This document shows, one piece after another, positions 1-9,577 of a stretch of 64,000 nucleotides of DNA. The stretch spans positions 11,472,501 through 11,536,500 of the forward strand of contig JAIVEN010000012.1 of assembly GCA_026686845.1 (NCBI GenBank), written 5' to 3'. The notes under the pieces were generated by a model. That model was not told the DNA's origin. It saw only the letters and a program-made list of their open reading frames with translations, and searched no databases. This DNA is from Adenanthera pavonina. Its lineage: Eukaryota; Streptophyta; Magnoliopsida; Fabales; Fabaceae. Numbering within the stretch: the stretch's first letter is position 1; every line of letters begins with the position of its first letter. The translations under genes were made by a program, and so were the position numbers.

Positions 1-558
1 TAACCTTGAAACATAAATACTATCAAAATGTAAATCTCTAAATTTTTGGAGCTCTGTACAATTTTATATCATTTTTTAAAAAGAAGTAATATATTCAGTA
101 AAATTCTCTAATACTTTCATGACTTGTATTAGGTAAAATATTAATATTACATCATAATTACCCAATGAATACTATTTTGATCTTAATAAATTACATACTA
201 TATTCCATTGGTCTTAGCTCATTGAGAGCTTTATTTTGACTATAATTTTTCATATTTACAAAAATGCCTTTAACTTGAGATAAATTTATAAATTTTAAAA
301 TTTTTGGGTCATTAGGTGTAATTATCCCCAAAATTCATAAAATTTTCCCAATGGTAAGCGGTCCATGGCCATTCTTTTTTTTTTCCTTTCCTTTTTCTTT
401 TTCTTTTTTCAGAAAAAAAATCATTATTTTCTTTTTTTCCTTTAAATCGAGACAATTGACCTCTTTGCCCTATTCTATATAAAATAGTGTATATCTGTTT
501 TTGTAAATTTCTTATAAATTTTAAAATAATAAGCCTTAAATATTCAGAAAAAATTACA
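1..558 (+). mobile_element. A-type LTR, 3' portion, cut by window edge
   Basis: From about position 190 this matches the last few hundred bases of the A-type LTRs elsewhere in the window: an 'attccattgg' block, 'gagagcttta', 'ttgactataa', then 'gggtcattaggtgtaatt'. It ends in ATTACA at 553-558, the usual A-type 3' terminus. The 5' part lies outside the window, so the target duplication (expected to begin at 559) cannot be checked. Closest relative by eye is the copy at 58,700-58,940. Orientation follows from the conserved order of blocks. Confidence 0.6.
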
Positions 559-1014
559 GGGTACTATATTTTACTTCTAATATGAGAAATGACCATTTTG
601 CCCTTGAGCCCAGTCAAAAATGTAATTACCCATTCTTCTAGGTACTTTCTTGTAATTTTACCCAAAGACCAATATTGTGTTATTTCTTTTTCACTATTCA
701 CATTAACTTTTAAATTGGTCTATCTCTCAATCTAGACTTCATGACTACACAATACTTATATCATTGCGCTCTGCTCAAGACGGGCTTCCATTCATGTGGT
801 ATATTGAATACCTTCTAGAGTAAGTTCTGAAATTAATTTCTGCTAAGGACATTATAAAAAATTAATTCCAATTAAGAAGAAAACATAACATCTTCTAAAA
901 ATTAAATGAGAAATTAATTCCTTATAAAACTCGATTATATATAGCATTTTCATCTCGCTTCATCTCTCATCTCCTATTCATTTTATAATATCTCATAAAA
1001 ATAGCGATATTATA
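559..1014 (+). mobile_element. G-family LTR, 3' portion
   Basis: Positions 832-1,014 are the reverse complement, with scattered differences, of the last 180 bases of the window (63,818-64,000), so a second repeat family (G) brackets the window in opposite orientations. The terminus is an imperfect hairpin (arms 986-994 and 1,004-1,012) ending GATATTATA at 1,014. A TATATATA stretch near 933-941 followed by a CT-rich tract suggests a promoter reading rightwards, which would make this the 3' end of a plus-strand LTR; that orientation is inference. The A-type end at 558 appears to sit inside this LTR. Confidence 0.5.
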
Positions 1015-2010
1015 ATGTCAATGCTCACATCACTACTAAGGAAAGGCATACAAATCTTTGTAATGCTATGGTGCTTATTTAGACAGACAATGGAGAATAT
1101 AGCCCCGTTTCTCATCAAGACATTCTCATATAACTTGTGTAATAATAACTTCCAGACCCAACTTCTTAGCATGGCTGCAAGATTCTGCTTACAACTGAAT
1201 CATACCTTTAATGAGGTTAGGTAACTTACAGGCCTTGCATTGGAATAGCACAAAGACTCTTTCCTGTGCTTGTGGTCTGGAGTTGGCCACCTCTATAGTA
1301 CTATCAGGGGTATAATATCATGACTCTTTACACTTGAAGCACACATTCTTCATTACTAAGCATAGCCTTTTGCTATAAGCCTTTCCACATTCTAAAAAAC
1401 AACATCTAGCCTACTAAAATTGTCTCCTCTACACTTATTGCTTTGTTTCTTAAATCCCCTGGTATTTCAAGGTTACTTACCCTTACTTACATACTTTCCC
1501 TACCTTTACAATTTTCTTACTATTGTTAGCTGGAGGTACTAGTGTAGTATGCTTGTGATTCAAACTATTCTCTGTGATTAATGAATCAAAGGTTTGAAAC
1601 TGCATCATGTAACTCTTCTCTTATAGCTAGCTTTTGGCCCCTTTCCAACGATTCGATCTTCTATCTTCTATCACTTATTACCTTATCATTGAAGATAAGT
1701 TAAGCATTGAGCCAATTGATTATACCTTGCGACATATTCAATTTCTGACTCAGTTACATCTAAGTGGATCCTTATAATTTCGCTTCCTTTTCATCTTTGA
1801 AAGAGTAGAGAAAATACTTTTCATAAATTCTTATAATACTTCCCAAGCCAATAAAGTTCCCTTTACCTTATTAGTTTTTTTTATGTTTTGCCATCATTGG
1901 TCAACCTCTTTTACCATTAAGCTTCCATTTTCGATGTCCAGCCTATTATCTTCAAAATCTTTTTAGGGCTCACAATCTATTTTTCAATAACTTGTACGTC
2001 AAATTTACTA
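1015..2010 (-). pseudogene. Decayed Ty3/gypsy gag remnant
   Basis: Read on the minus strand, the stretch around 1,600-1,900 has the rhythm of a plant gypsy Gag: an 'LLAWEVL' segment (usually TWEEF) followed by charged sequence and 'ESEIEYVARYNQLA', resembling the 'SVAEYxAKFxEL' region. Near 1,340 there is a half zinc knuckle (CFKCKES) and beyond it 'RPQAQERVF', a typical Gag tail. Stops and frameshifts are frequent. No protease or RT follows, because the G-family LTR end abuts at 1,014. Gag is known to package element RNA in virus-like particles; here it is non-functional. The element's own LTRs are not recognised. Confidence 0.5.
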
Positions 2011-2562
2011 TCAAAGGATGAAAGCTAGCACTTGCACAATAATATATTGGTGGCTTGTACTCTCAACCAATTGCCTTACAGCTTGTCCGGCAGGAACTTA
2101 CGGACTTACTTGAGGCTGCTATGGTATAGGTGAAGCCTTAAGGGCTCTAACTTTTCCCCTGTTATCCTTGAGCATTAACTAACTCTTATAATTGCTTAAT
2201 AATCCTCTGCTAACGATCTAGACATTTAGGGATTAATTGCAAGGGATCTAGACCGGGAATACACTTACTTATTACTACTGTAGTCATTTGAGAGGTTTAT
2301 ACTTATATTGTCAACCTTTGCTGAGCATCTCTTTGTATCTTAATAACTCTTACCTTGCAATGAATGATAACAAATTGACTTCGCAATTACATTAACTACT
2401 ACTTCACTCATGTTTATTGTCATGACACTAGCTTATAAAGCTCAAGTACTATTGTCAGTCTTATCATTGCCATATGTTATCTTTATCGGATCTTCCTCTA
2501 GATCCTCTTTGAGACTTCTATTGCCTCAACTTTTCTTCATGATAGCACTCTACTTAGAACGT

Positions 2563-2760
2563 TCAGGCAATGACACAGTCTTTTAGAGTGTGAAACACTA
2601 TACCTTGAGGGAACTTCTTGATACAATTCTCAAACTCTTGACCTGGTATGGCATCAAGTACTTGCTCAACCCATTCACTTGCAGGGAGCTTATAATTATA
2701 ATGCCCTTCTAAGAATCTCTTTGCTTCTAATGCAATACTAAGAAAAACTTGAACATGCAC
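2563..2760 (-). pseudogene. Unrecognised ORF fragment, 65 codons
   Basis: I do not recognise this protein. The minus-strand frame is amphipathic and looks like real coding sequence (motifs 'LEAKRFLEGHYNYKLP', 'EWVEQVLDAIPGQEF') rather than a chance ORF in AT-rich DNA. The frame can be followed upstream to about 2,800 without an obvious start. It lies between a gag remnant and an A-type LTR fragment. It could be the N-terminal region of the neighbouring gag element or a captured host exon. Nothing catalytic is visible. Confidence 0.25.
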
Positions 2761-2849
2761 TTCAAATCTAGTATGATATTTATCATAGATAGCTTTAACA
2801 ATCCTTTGGATTTGGAGTCCTTGGTTTAGTTGGAGAAAGCTACTTGCTT

Positions 2850-3531
2850 AATCCACGTGGCATCCCAAATGAGGGGTATATTTGTCCAAGACACTTTGCA
2901 TAATTTTCCTAGTCTAGTATTACCTTGTGTTGGTTACTTTATACTTGGATGGGTAAAGTTACTTTTTTGCAATGTAAATTCACTTGATTGATACAAGGTT
3001 AAAGTGAATTTGTATCTGGTATTACTTTATTATACTACCGTTAAAAAACTCCTTTTGTGGTGTCTAATAGCCTTTCTTTTTGACTTTTTTACTTTTACAG
3101 ATCAAAAAACAGTTTTATCGGTATAAAATTACTTTTTAATCTTCAACACTGATTATTTTTTTATCTTTGAATATTAACCTTCAATGCCATATGCCATTGG
3201 ACTTCTCTCATCGAGAGCTTCATTTTGACAGTAATATTGTATATTTACAAAATTACCCATAACTTAGGACAAATTTATAATTTTTAAAACTTTTAGATCA
3301 TTAGGTGTAATTTTTTTCAATAACTTTTTCACAGTCTTTCACTTGTTATTTTAGTCTTAGGGACATAAATGTCATTTTCATAATTTTTTAGGGGCAAAAG
3401 TGTAATTTCTCATTTTTTCGTCCGACCGAGAAAAATGACCCATTTGCCCTATTTCAAGCAAAATGATATTTATCCATTTTCATAAATTTCTTATATATTT
3501 CTAGATATTTTAGCTTTTTAGAGATATTACA
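2850..3531 (+). mobile_element. A-type LTR fragment, 3' third
   Basis: Starts near 'ggcatcccaaatgagggg' and runs in parallel with 14,750-15,424 of A6: the 'gggtaaagttac' block, 'cagttttatcggtataaa', 'ccattggacttctctcatcg', 'aggtgtaattttt', and finally GAGATATTACA at 3,521-3,531. The 5' two thirds are missing, so it is a truncated copy, and no target duplication can be read. Confidence 0.75.
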
Positions 3532-3695
3532 CAATCCAATCAAATATTAGAATTACTTAGTTATAAGACTTTGGTAACTATTTTCGCACCTCATAAAGTT
3601 TGAAGAGATGATATGAATATTGAAAAATTACAAAACACTAGGCTTCTTTAATAATTTTGTCTTAGGTCCCTTTCTTTTGTTAACATTTCTCATAA

Positions 3696-3840
3696 TACCT
3701 TTAATTTTGAAAATATATCAAAATTATCATTATCAAAATATTTTTTTTTAATTTAAAAATTTTACAAGATTAATATTCAAGTCGTCCTAATTTTTTTGCC
3801 ACCTCATTTAGAGTGTTAAATTTTTGGGATTCAACTTCTT
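3696..3840 (+). repeat. Direct repeat R, left copy
   Basis: A stretch starting 'tacctttaattttgaaaat' recurs at 6,112-6,245 in the same order and orientation, with 'gattaatat', 'gagt' and 'ttaaatttttgg' blocks conserved. Removing solo LTR D1 brings the two copies together as a tandem duplication with a period of about 165 bp, so the duplication predates D1. No coding content is visible. Confidence 0.6.
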
Positions 3841-4748
3841 CTATTAACATTATTGGAGATTATGTCTTAAGCTAATCATTTGGATATAGACTTTATCTTT
3901 GTTAGAAGATTTTTGTCATCTCTATTATATTATTTGCATTTGTTTCTTATAATAGGATTCGTAAATAATTATATAATTATTCTAAACATCCCTCGTTTAT
4001 CATCATTGTGGGAACACTGATGAGCTAAGACTAGTATAATCTTGGTTGATGATCATGTATGGATATACAAATCAAGATCATAGGTATATTGTTAGAGATC
4101 AAGGTGCCGGACTAACCCACCATGAGATAGTTACATGGACTAGGTCATTAGCATATTTCATATATAGTTTTGTCATTTAGCCCTTAGATATGAGATCTCC
4201 ATAAATTCTCATGTGAGAAATACTATGTCTTGATATAATCAAAAGTCATTCTTTAACAAGTTGATGAAGTTGGTTATGTTAAGATATAGTGGGATCCATG
4301 CGGTGTATGTTGAGTGATCAAGATGTGATTTGTCTCTCATAGAGAGATATTTTTAGGCCTCACAATAGATTCAAACTAAGAAAATACATGGTCATACGCA
4401 AATGAAAAGGAGTTTTCATTTGTTTAGTCAATCGAGCTCGAGATTGTGAAAGCATGGTTTAGTAATATGAGGGTTACAGTTCCATGTCTTATGCTTAACC
4501 TTGATATTGTGTGACAAAAGGGATATAACACGTACTATAAGACAGGTTGTATTAGATCGCTGATCTTTATATAATTTGGGTAGTTGTTTTGTCTTGCTAT
4601 AGATCTCTGATGACTTGTGGGGCAAAAGAAATTTCAAGCCCACTACCAGAATGGGCATAATGTGAACTATAATGTCTAGATTAATTGAATCTAAAAAAAT
4701 ATCCTCATTCAATGTATTTCTCTATTCGAGAGATTTTCTTTTTTTAAA

Positions 4749-4799
4749 ATAGAATATTATAGAAATTCTCTTATTTTGAATAAGAGAATAATATTCTAT
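4749..4799. repeat. Inverted repeat (hairpin) in D1
   Basis: The left arm ATAGAATATTAT plus ATTCTCTTATT is mirrored by a right arm AATAAGAGAAT plus ATATTCTAT, leaving only a short unpaired AGAA bulge and a tight loop. A second, smaller AT-only inverted repeat follows at 4,847-4,875. Confidence 0.6.
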
Positions 4800-5120
4800 T
4801 AGTAATAGGAATATTCTAGAAGGCTTTCTAATTTGATCAGGAGAATACTATTTTATTGAATAATAAAATAATAGTTTATCTCTCTTCTAGAAGGTAATAG
4901 AGAAATTAATATGTATATAATATATATGTATTATTAATTTCGTTATATACATGTGATATATATATATATTTCATTTGGTTTAAATAATTATTATTTACAT
5001 AAAATGGAGATAATGTTTTGATTTAATTTAAATGGTAGATTTAAATTAAACAAATGTTGGAATTAATTTAAATAATATATTTGAATTAAATATGATTTAA
5101 TTTAAAATATATATTTAAAT

Positions 5121-5397
5121 TAATGAAAGAGATATATACCTTATTTGATTTAAATAATGTATTTAAATTAAATGAAGATAATATCTGATTTAATTTAAAT
5201 GTTAAATTAAATAGAGATGTAAATTAATTTCAATTATATATAATTCAAATTAGATAAATTAATGAAAGAGATATATACCTTATTTGATTTAAATAATGTA
5301 TTTAAATTAAATGAAAATATATCTTATTTAATTTAAATGTTAAATTAAACAGATATGTAAATTAATTTAAATTATATATAATTAAATTATATATGGT
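5121..5397 (+). repeat. 139-bp tandem duplication in D1
   Basis: The block starting 'taatgaaagagatatatacc' at 5,121 recurs at 5,260 with the same following order (TTATTTGATTTAAATAATG, TTAAATTAAATG, AATTATATATAATT). The two units are nearly identical apart from small indels. It is internal to the D1 LTR and non-coding. Confidence 0.8.
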
Positions 5398-5636
5398 CTT
5401 ATTTGTATTATATATATTTAAGTTAATGGATAAGTTAGTGGATAAATCAATTTAAATAAAGAATTTAAATTAATGATTAAATTAATATTAATTTAAACTT
5501 ACTTGATAAGAAAGCAAGTAAGGATTAATTTAAATAAAGTATTTAATTTAAAATAGCTTGGAGATAAAGTAATATTAAATTTAAATAATATATTTAAATT
5601 AAATATTATTAACTTGAAAAGCAAGCCACCTCCTTC

Positions 5637-5645
5637 TATAAATAG
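5637..5645 (+). promoter_or_regulatory. Candidate TATA box in D1 LTR
   Basis: TATAAATAG stands out after the AT-repeat zone and is followed within about 50-60 bp by an ACTTGC..CCTTG tract. Its position in the last quarter of the LTR fits a U3 promoter. Prediction from motif only. Confidence 0.4.
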
Positions 5646-6111
5646 AGATGACTAGGAGTCTCCAAAAAATTTCACATTTCATTTAACTTGCTACTTTCCT
5701 TGTTTTCTATTCTATACACCACCTAGAGAATGAGTGAGAGAGAAACATAATGCTTTTTATATTAAACTAAGATGGTGATCTTTTCTCCACATGAAAATCA
5801 TGTAATTTATAGAGGATAAAAACATAAAGATATTTAAGGTTTGAGGTGCTAGCACACCATTTATTGCATTCCAAATCGTGTGGATACCATAGAATGTGGG
5901 TTCTCATGAGAGCTATTCACCTTGATCTGGTTAATCATTCGGTGGAGAAAGTATAAAAACTAAGTTTTAAATTCACCACAAATATATATGTTTCTTACCT
6001 TTTTATTTGCTTTAAACAAAACTAAAGAATTCTCAAAAGGGATTATGGATTAAAAAGTTTTAAATTTCTAGTGCATTTGTGTGCCAAAATCCCAACAAAC
6101 ATATCTTACAG

Positions 6112-6245
6112 TACCTTTAATTTTGAAAATAAATCAAAATTATCAATATTAGAATATTCATTAAAACTTAAAAGCTTTACCTGATTAATATAATTTTTTT
6201 CGAGTCATCCTCATATAGAGTTTTAAATTTTTGGATTCCAATTAA
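6112..6245 (+). repeat. Direct repeat R, right copy
   Basis: Right-hand partner of the repeat at 3,696-3,840, now separated by D1. It starts 'tacctttaattttgaaaat' and ends near 'ttaaatttttggattcc'. Confidence 0.6.
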
Positions 6246-6508
6246 AAAACAAAATATGATTTATATGATTTCATATTCTAAAATGACTATTGAAGGAGAG
6301 TGAAAAAGAATTATTAAAGAAAGGCTGAAGATATTTTTGGGTTTGAATGTGAGTATGAGAGAGATAATTAATGATGATATATATATAAAAAAAAAGAGAT
6401 AATTAATGATGATAATTAGTGAAAAAGATTTTTGGGATTAAAGTAATTTACTAAAAAAAATCATTTGTTTGGATGAAATTCTCAATGATTTTTGTGATAG
6501 AGTTCAAC

Positions 6509-6556
6509 GAGCACCATTGTAGACCTCACACTGTGCAATATTAAACAATGGTGCTC
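6509..6556. repeat. Perfect 12-bp inverted repeat
   Basis: GAGCACCATTGT (6,509-6,520) is exactly complementary to ACAATGGTGCTC (6,545-6,556) across a 24-base loop. The surrounding 100 bases are less AT-rich than their flanks. Just upstream, 'gagataattaatgatgat' occurs twice (about 6,358 and 6,396). It may be the core of a small MITE; no target duplication was found. Confidence 0.5.
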
Positions 6557-6704
6557 ACATCCGGGAGCTACCTCAACGAAGGAAGCCTTTTACTCTGCGA
6601 TATTAAAAGAACAGTGACCTTACCTGATCCACACTGTTTTTATTCTCTTCACATGTTATCCCTCTATCTCGAGAGAAATAAAATTAGGATATTTTCTTCA
6701 CAAA

Positions 6705-6965
6705 AAAAAAATTGGGATCGATATTTAGTTTTTGGTATCATAGTTTTTTTTATTGGGAAAACATCAAGTCTTGGTTGAAAAAAATTGATTTCCATTTGGA
6801 AATATTCGAGTCTTAAGTGGTGGAAAAATTTCAAGTGCCAGTTGGAAATTTTTTAAGTTTCATTTGGAAAAATTTGAGCTTGATTGGGTAGAAAATGAAC
6901 CGTGGCACCCAAAACCAAATATCGTGGTTTTCTGGTATAAAAAACCAAATGTCCCAATAAAATTT
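6705..6965. repeat. MITE-like unit with ~22-bp tandem repeats
   Basis: The left edge (TTGGGATCGATATTTAG) and the right edge read in reverse (TTGGGACATTTGG) are imperfect terminal inverted repeats about 250 bp apart. Between them a module of about 22 bp recurs four to five times, each copy with a TTGGAAA core followed by AAGT or GAGT (about 6,760-6,885). No coding potential. The target duplication is unclear. Confidence 0.35.
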
Positions 6966-8338
6966 AACATGGCAACTTCAACATTGAGAATAAAAATAAA
7001 AAATTGATTAATAAAAATAAAATGTGTTTGGTTGAAAAGTTAGTTAAACTCATAACTTTTATTAATAATGTTAAGAATTTAAAAAATTGAAACTCACTTA
7101 AATATGAGCCATTATAGTGATGTTTTTCATTTTAAACAATAATATTGAGCCACAATATTTTTTTTGTAAAATCAAAATTATGTTATAATTTTACAAATAT
7201 GTGTGGTGATTTTCAAAAATATTTCAAAAGTTCTTGAGAAGAATTTTAATATCAAAATTTTTAATTGTTATTAATTTGATTAAAATTTGTTCTACAACTA
7301 CAATTTCTGATTTTGTTTTAAATATTGCTCCCTAGCAGGAAAAAAATCTGACACTTCTAAGATTTCAATTCATGAAGTATGGAAAGCTATAATTGTTTTG
7401 ATGGTGACATGCATCTCCAGAATGTTTCAAGTAATCGACATTCAATTATTTGAAATGAGAAGAAAAAAAAAAAGAAATAAAGCTATAATTGCTTTATGCA
7501 TCCTTTTTTTTTTTTTTTGCCAGAATCAATTATGCATCGTCATTCTTAATTAGAAGCCACTTCGGTTGTTTTTATCCACGAAATTAACAGTACTGATAAG
7601 AGATTAACAAAATACAATATTGCAATAACATTATTGTCTGTATTACCCATGGAATTTGAGAAAAGATAAGCGTTACTCTTTATGGTTTGTAGATCACCAG
7701 TTCAATTTTGTATCATCATCCTCAATGAAGATATCACTTTCTTTCTCTATTATCTTCACTGTTCTGTATCATTTTCCATCAATAAATTCAAGATGAAGGG
7801 AATCAGCTCAACCAATTGAGCCGTTCTATAATCCACATGCTAGCTTCTAAATAATTTACAGCTGTGATCACTTGTACTGTTCTTGCACAGCCCCACTCAC
7901 ATGCACCTTGTCGCAGCTTCAAAGGACCTCACAATCTATTTTCAATCACGTGTTTCCACACAGATGACAGACCCATACGTCCATCCCCAAACTCTTACAC
8001 AAATGACATGAGGGCCCTTCCAAAGATGACAAAAAGAATCGATCAAAAATATTCAATGTATGGTTGGTTTCAAAGATGACCCGTCCTCCTCCAAAGATGT
8101 ATGGTTTGGTTCTGATTTGGGGTACATAGTAGAAAATGATGATTTCATTAATTCTGAGGAATGTATTAGTGGCTCACGTAAGGAAATCATGAGGATTAGA
8201 TTATCCCGCAGCTCTTATTTAAACAATATTAATAATTAAGTTGATTCTGTTCGTTCAGTCCTCTTGGATGAGCAACCTATCTGAGAATTGGTGATACAGT
8301 GCAAGAAGAGCAAGAGGTTTCTCATTTGTCTTCAGTTC
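6966..8338. other. Non-repetitive AT-rich interval, no gene seen
   Basis: I find no convincing coding frame. Notable points are an A-tract/T-tract stem (ATAAAGC, loop, GCTTTAT between poly-A and poly-T runs at about 7,450-7,521) and a relatively GC-richer stretch at 7,860-8,160 with several 'caaagatg' repeats. The 71-codon frame at 7,864-8,079 has no recognisable motif. Confidence 0.4.
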
Positions 8339-8668
8339 TCTTGCATTCGGTAATTCTCATCATCTTGGAAATACTCTAAGCAATTTGGCCAAGACTTTTA
8401 TTGGAGTCTCTGCGGGCTTTCTCACTTTTGCTTTTAGACAGCGTAATATTTTACATCCTTTGATTATCCTCTTCTCAATTAACAGTGACATTCATACTCT
8501 TACTAGGCTTCTTACCAAGGTGGTCTCTAATTCTTGGGATTTGCTTTCTATTTGGACTAATGTTAAAGACCTCCTTTGTAAGTTTAGTTCCTTATTTTTT
8601 TTAATGTACTTTATATTAACTTTCATATAGAGGATAAATTTATTCTACCCTTTTATCCAAAAAAAAGA
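8339..8668 (+). pseudogene. Possible LINE 3' end (RNase H tail and poly-A)
   Basis: A frame around 8,300-8,420 contains 'GNTLSNLAK', reminiscent of the 'GNxxAHxLAK' motif near the end of plant LINE RNase H domains. It is followed by a hydrophobic tail, a stop and an A-run at 8,660-8,668 ('ttttatccaaaaaaaa'), the usual end of plant LINE copies. The rest of pol is absent and no target duplication was found. A minus-strand tract at 8,897-9,010 with a poly-T run could be a similar LINE tail. Weak evidence. Confidence 0.25.
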
Positions 8669-9085
8669 TGAATCATTTAAAATATATGTAGATAAAAAAA
8701 GTTACATACACAAAAATATAAATAATAGAATAAGAGTACTAATTTATCAAATTTGCCTCTTATATATATAAAATATATTATATGTGTGTATATGCTATAC
8801 ATATAAGAGTATTAATATATATGTATGTGCTAATATATAAATTTTGGGGGAAGCCAAATCATAGGGCTTAGACTTGTGAAAAGTACTTTTTGGGCTTCTT
8901 CTTCTTCTTTTTTTTTTTTGGTGAACACCAAGGATATCCTCTAAATAGTCAAAGACAAATCCATTCAAGAGAGAACAAGAGGATTTATCAAGAGCCAACA
9001 AATCTAGATCAACCTTTTTTTTTTTACCCAAAAAAGAGTACATGAATCATTTAAAATATATGTAGAGAAATTAAAAAAAAGTGAC
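8664..9085 (+). repeat. Pair of ~50-bp direct repeats
   Basis: 'gaatcatttaaaatatatgt' followed by 'aga' and '..acatacac' occurs at about 8,670-8,716 and again at about 9,041-9,088. The 325 bases between contain microsatellite-like TATATA sequence and a T-run. Confidence 0.5.
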
Positions 9086-9577
9086 ATACACGAACTTGAG
9101 AGGGGTATGCTTTTAAAGTGTATGTAATTTTTTTGGGTTTAAAGGGTTAAGCAGAGACTATTTTTTTAGTTTGCCTTCGTATGGTCACTTGACAAACTGC
9201 CCACGGATGTTTACTCTTGGTTCTTAAACTAATATGTGCATAATAAAATACTGCATTTTGTGTAGAACATGGTAAGATTGCACCGATTTGTGAATGATTG
9301 GGCATTACTGGTTATGAGTCTGTTTCTTGCTTTATTTACAAATTTCTCACGGCTATAATTGTGTGATTTTTTTTTTGGCCTGAGGCTATAATTGTGTGAT
9401 TGAGCAATATAATGTGTTAAAATCTGCTCTACACAACTAACGAGAATTAGAAGCATCAACTTCAAATATTTCTTTGTCACAGCCATAGCACTAGTTCTTC
9501 ATTCTACTTTGATGATCAGGTATATATTTAATTTTAGGAATCAAGGAAACTGGTATAAAATAATATCAAAGTATTTG
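9086..9577. other. Unannotated flank of element C
   Basis: No gene was found. An 18-bp word (GGCTATAATTGTGTGATT) is present twice around 9,353 and 9,386, separated by a T-run. The last five bases (ATTTG, 9,573-9,577) are the left target-site duplication of element C. Confidence 0.4.

Larger units (their letters stand above)
3851..6097 (+). mobile_element. Solo LTR D1 (TATTGG...CCCAACA)
   Basis: A 2,247-bp block begins TATTGGAGATTATGTC (family consensus start TGTTGGAGATTGTGTC as in D2) and ends AATCCCAACA. It is flanked by a perfect 5-bp target duplication AACAT (3,846-3,850 and 6,098-6,102). No internal domain or second LTR is present, so it is a solo LTR left by LTR-LTR recombination. The segment 'catgagatagttacatgg' and following text are shared with D2 and D3. 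The interior is extremely AT-rich (TTTAAATTAAAT repeats at 5,000-5,600). The family start TGTTGG and the primer site after D3 fit a Ty1/copia-type LTR, but no coding region confirms this. Confidence 0.85.

Noticed and set aside
3696..6245. Repeats R as terminal repeats of an element containing D1
   Set aside because: D1 has independent ends and an AACAT duplication; R copies lack TG...CA ends or a duplication.
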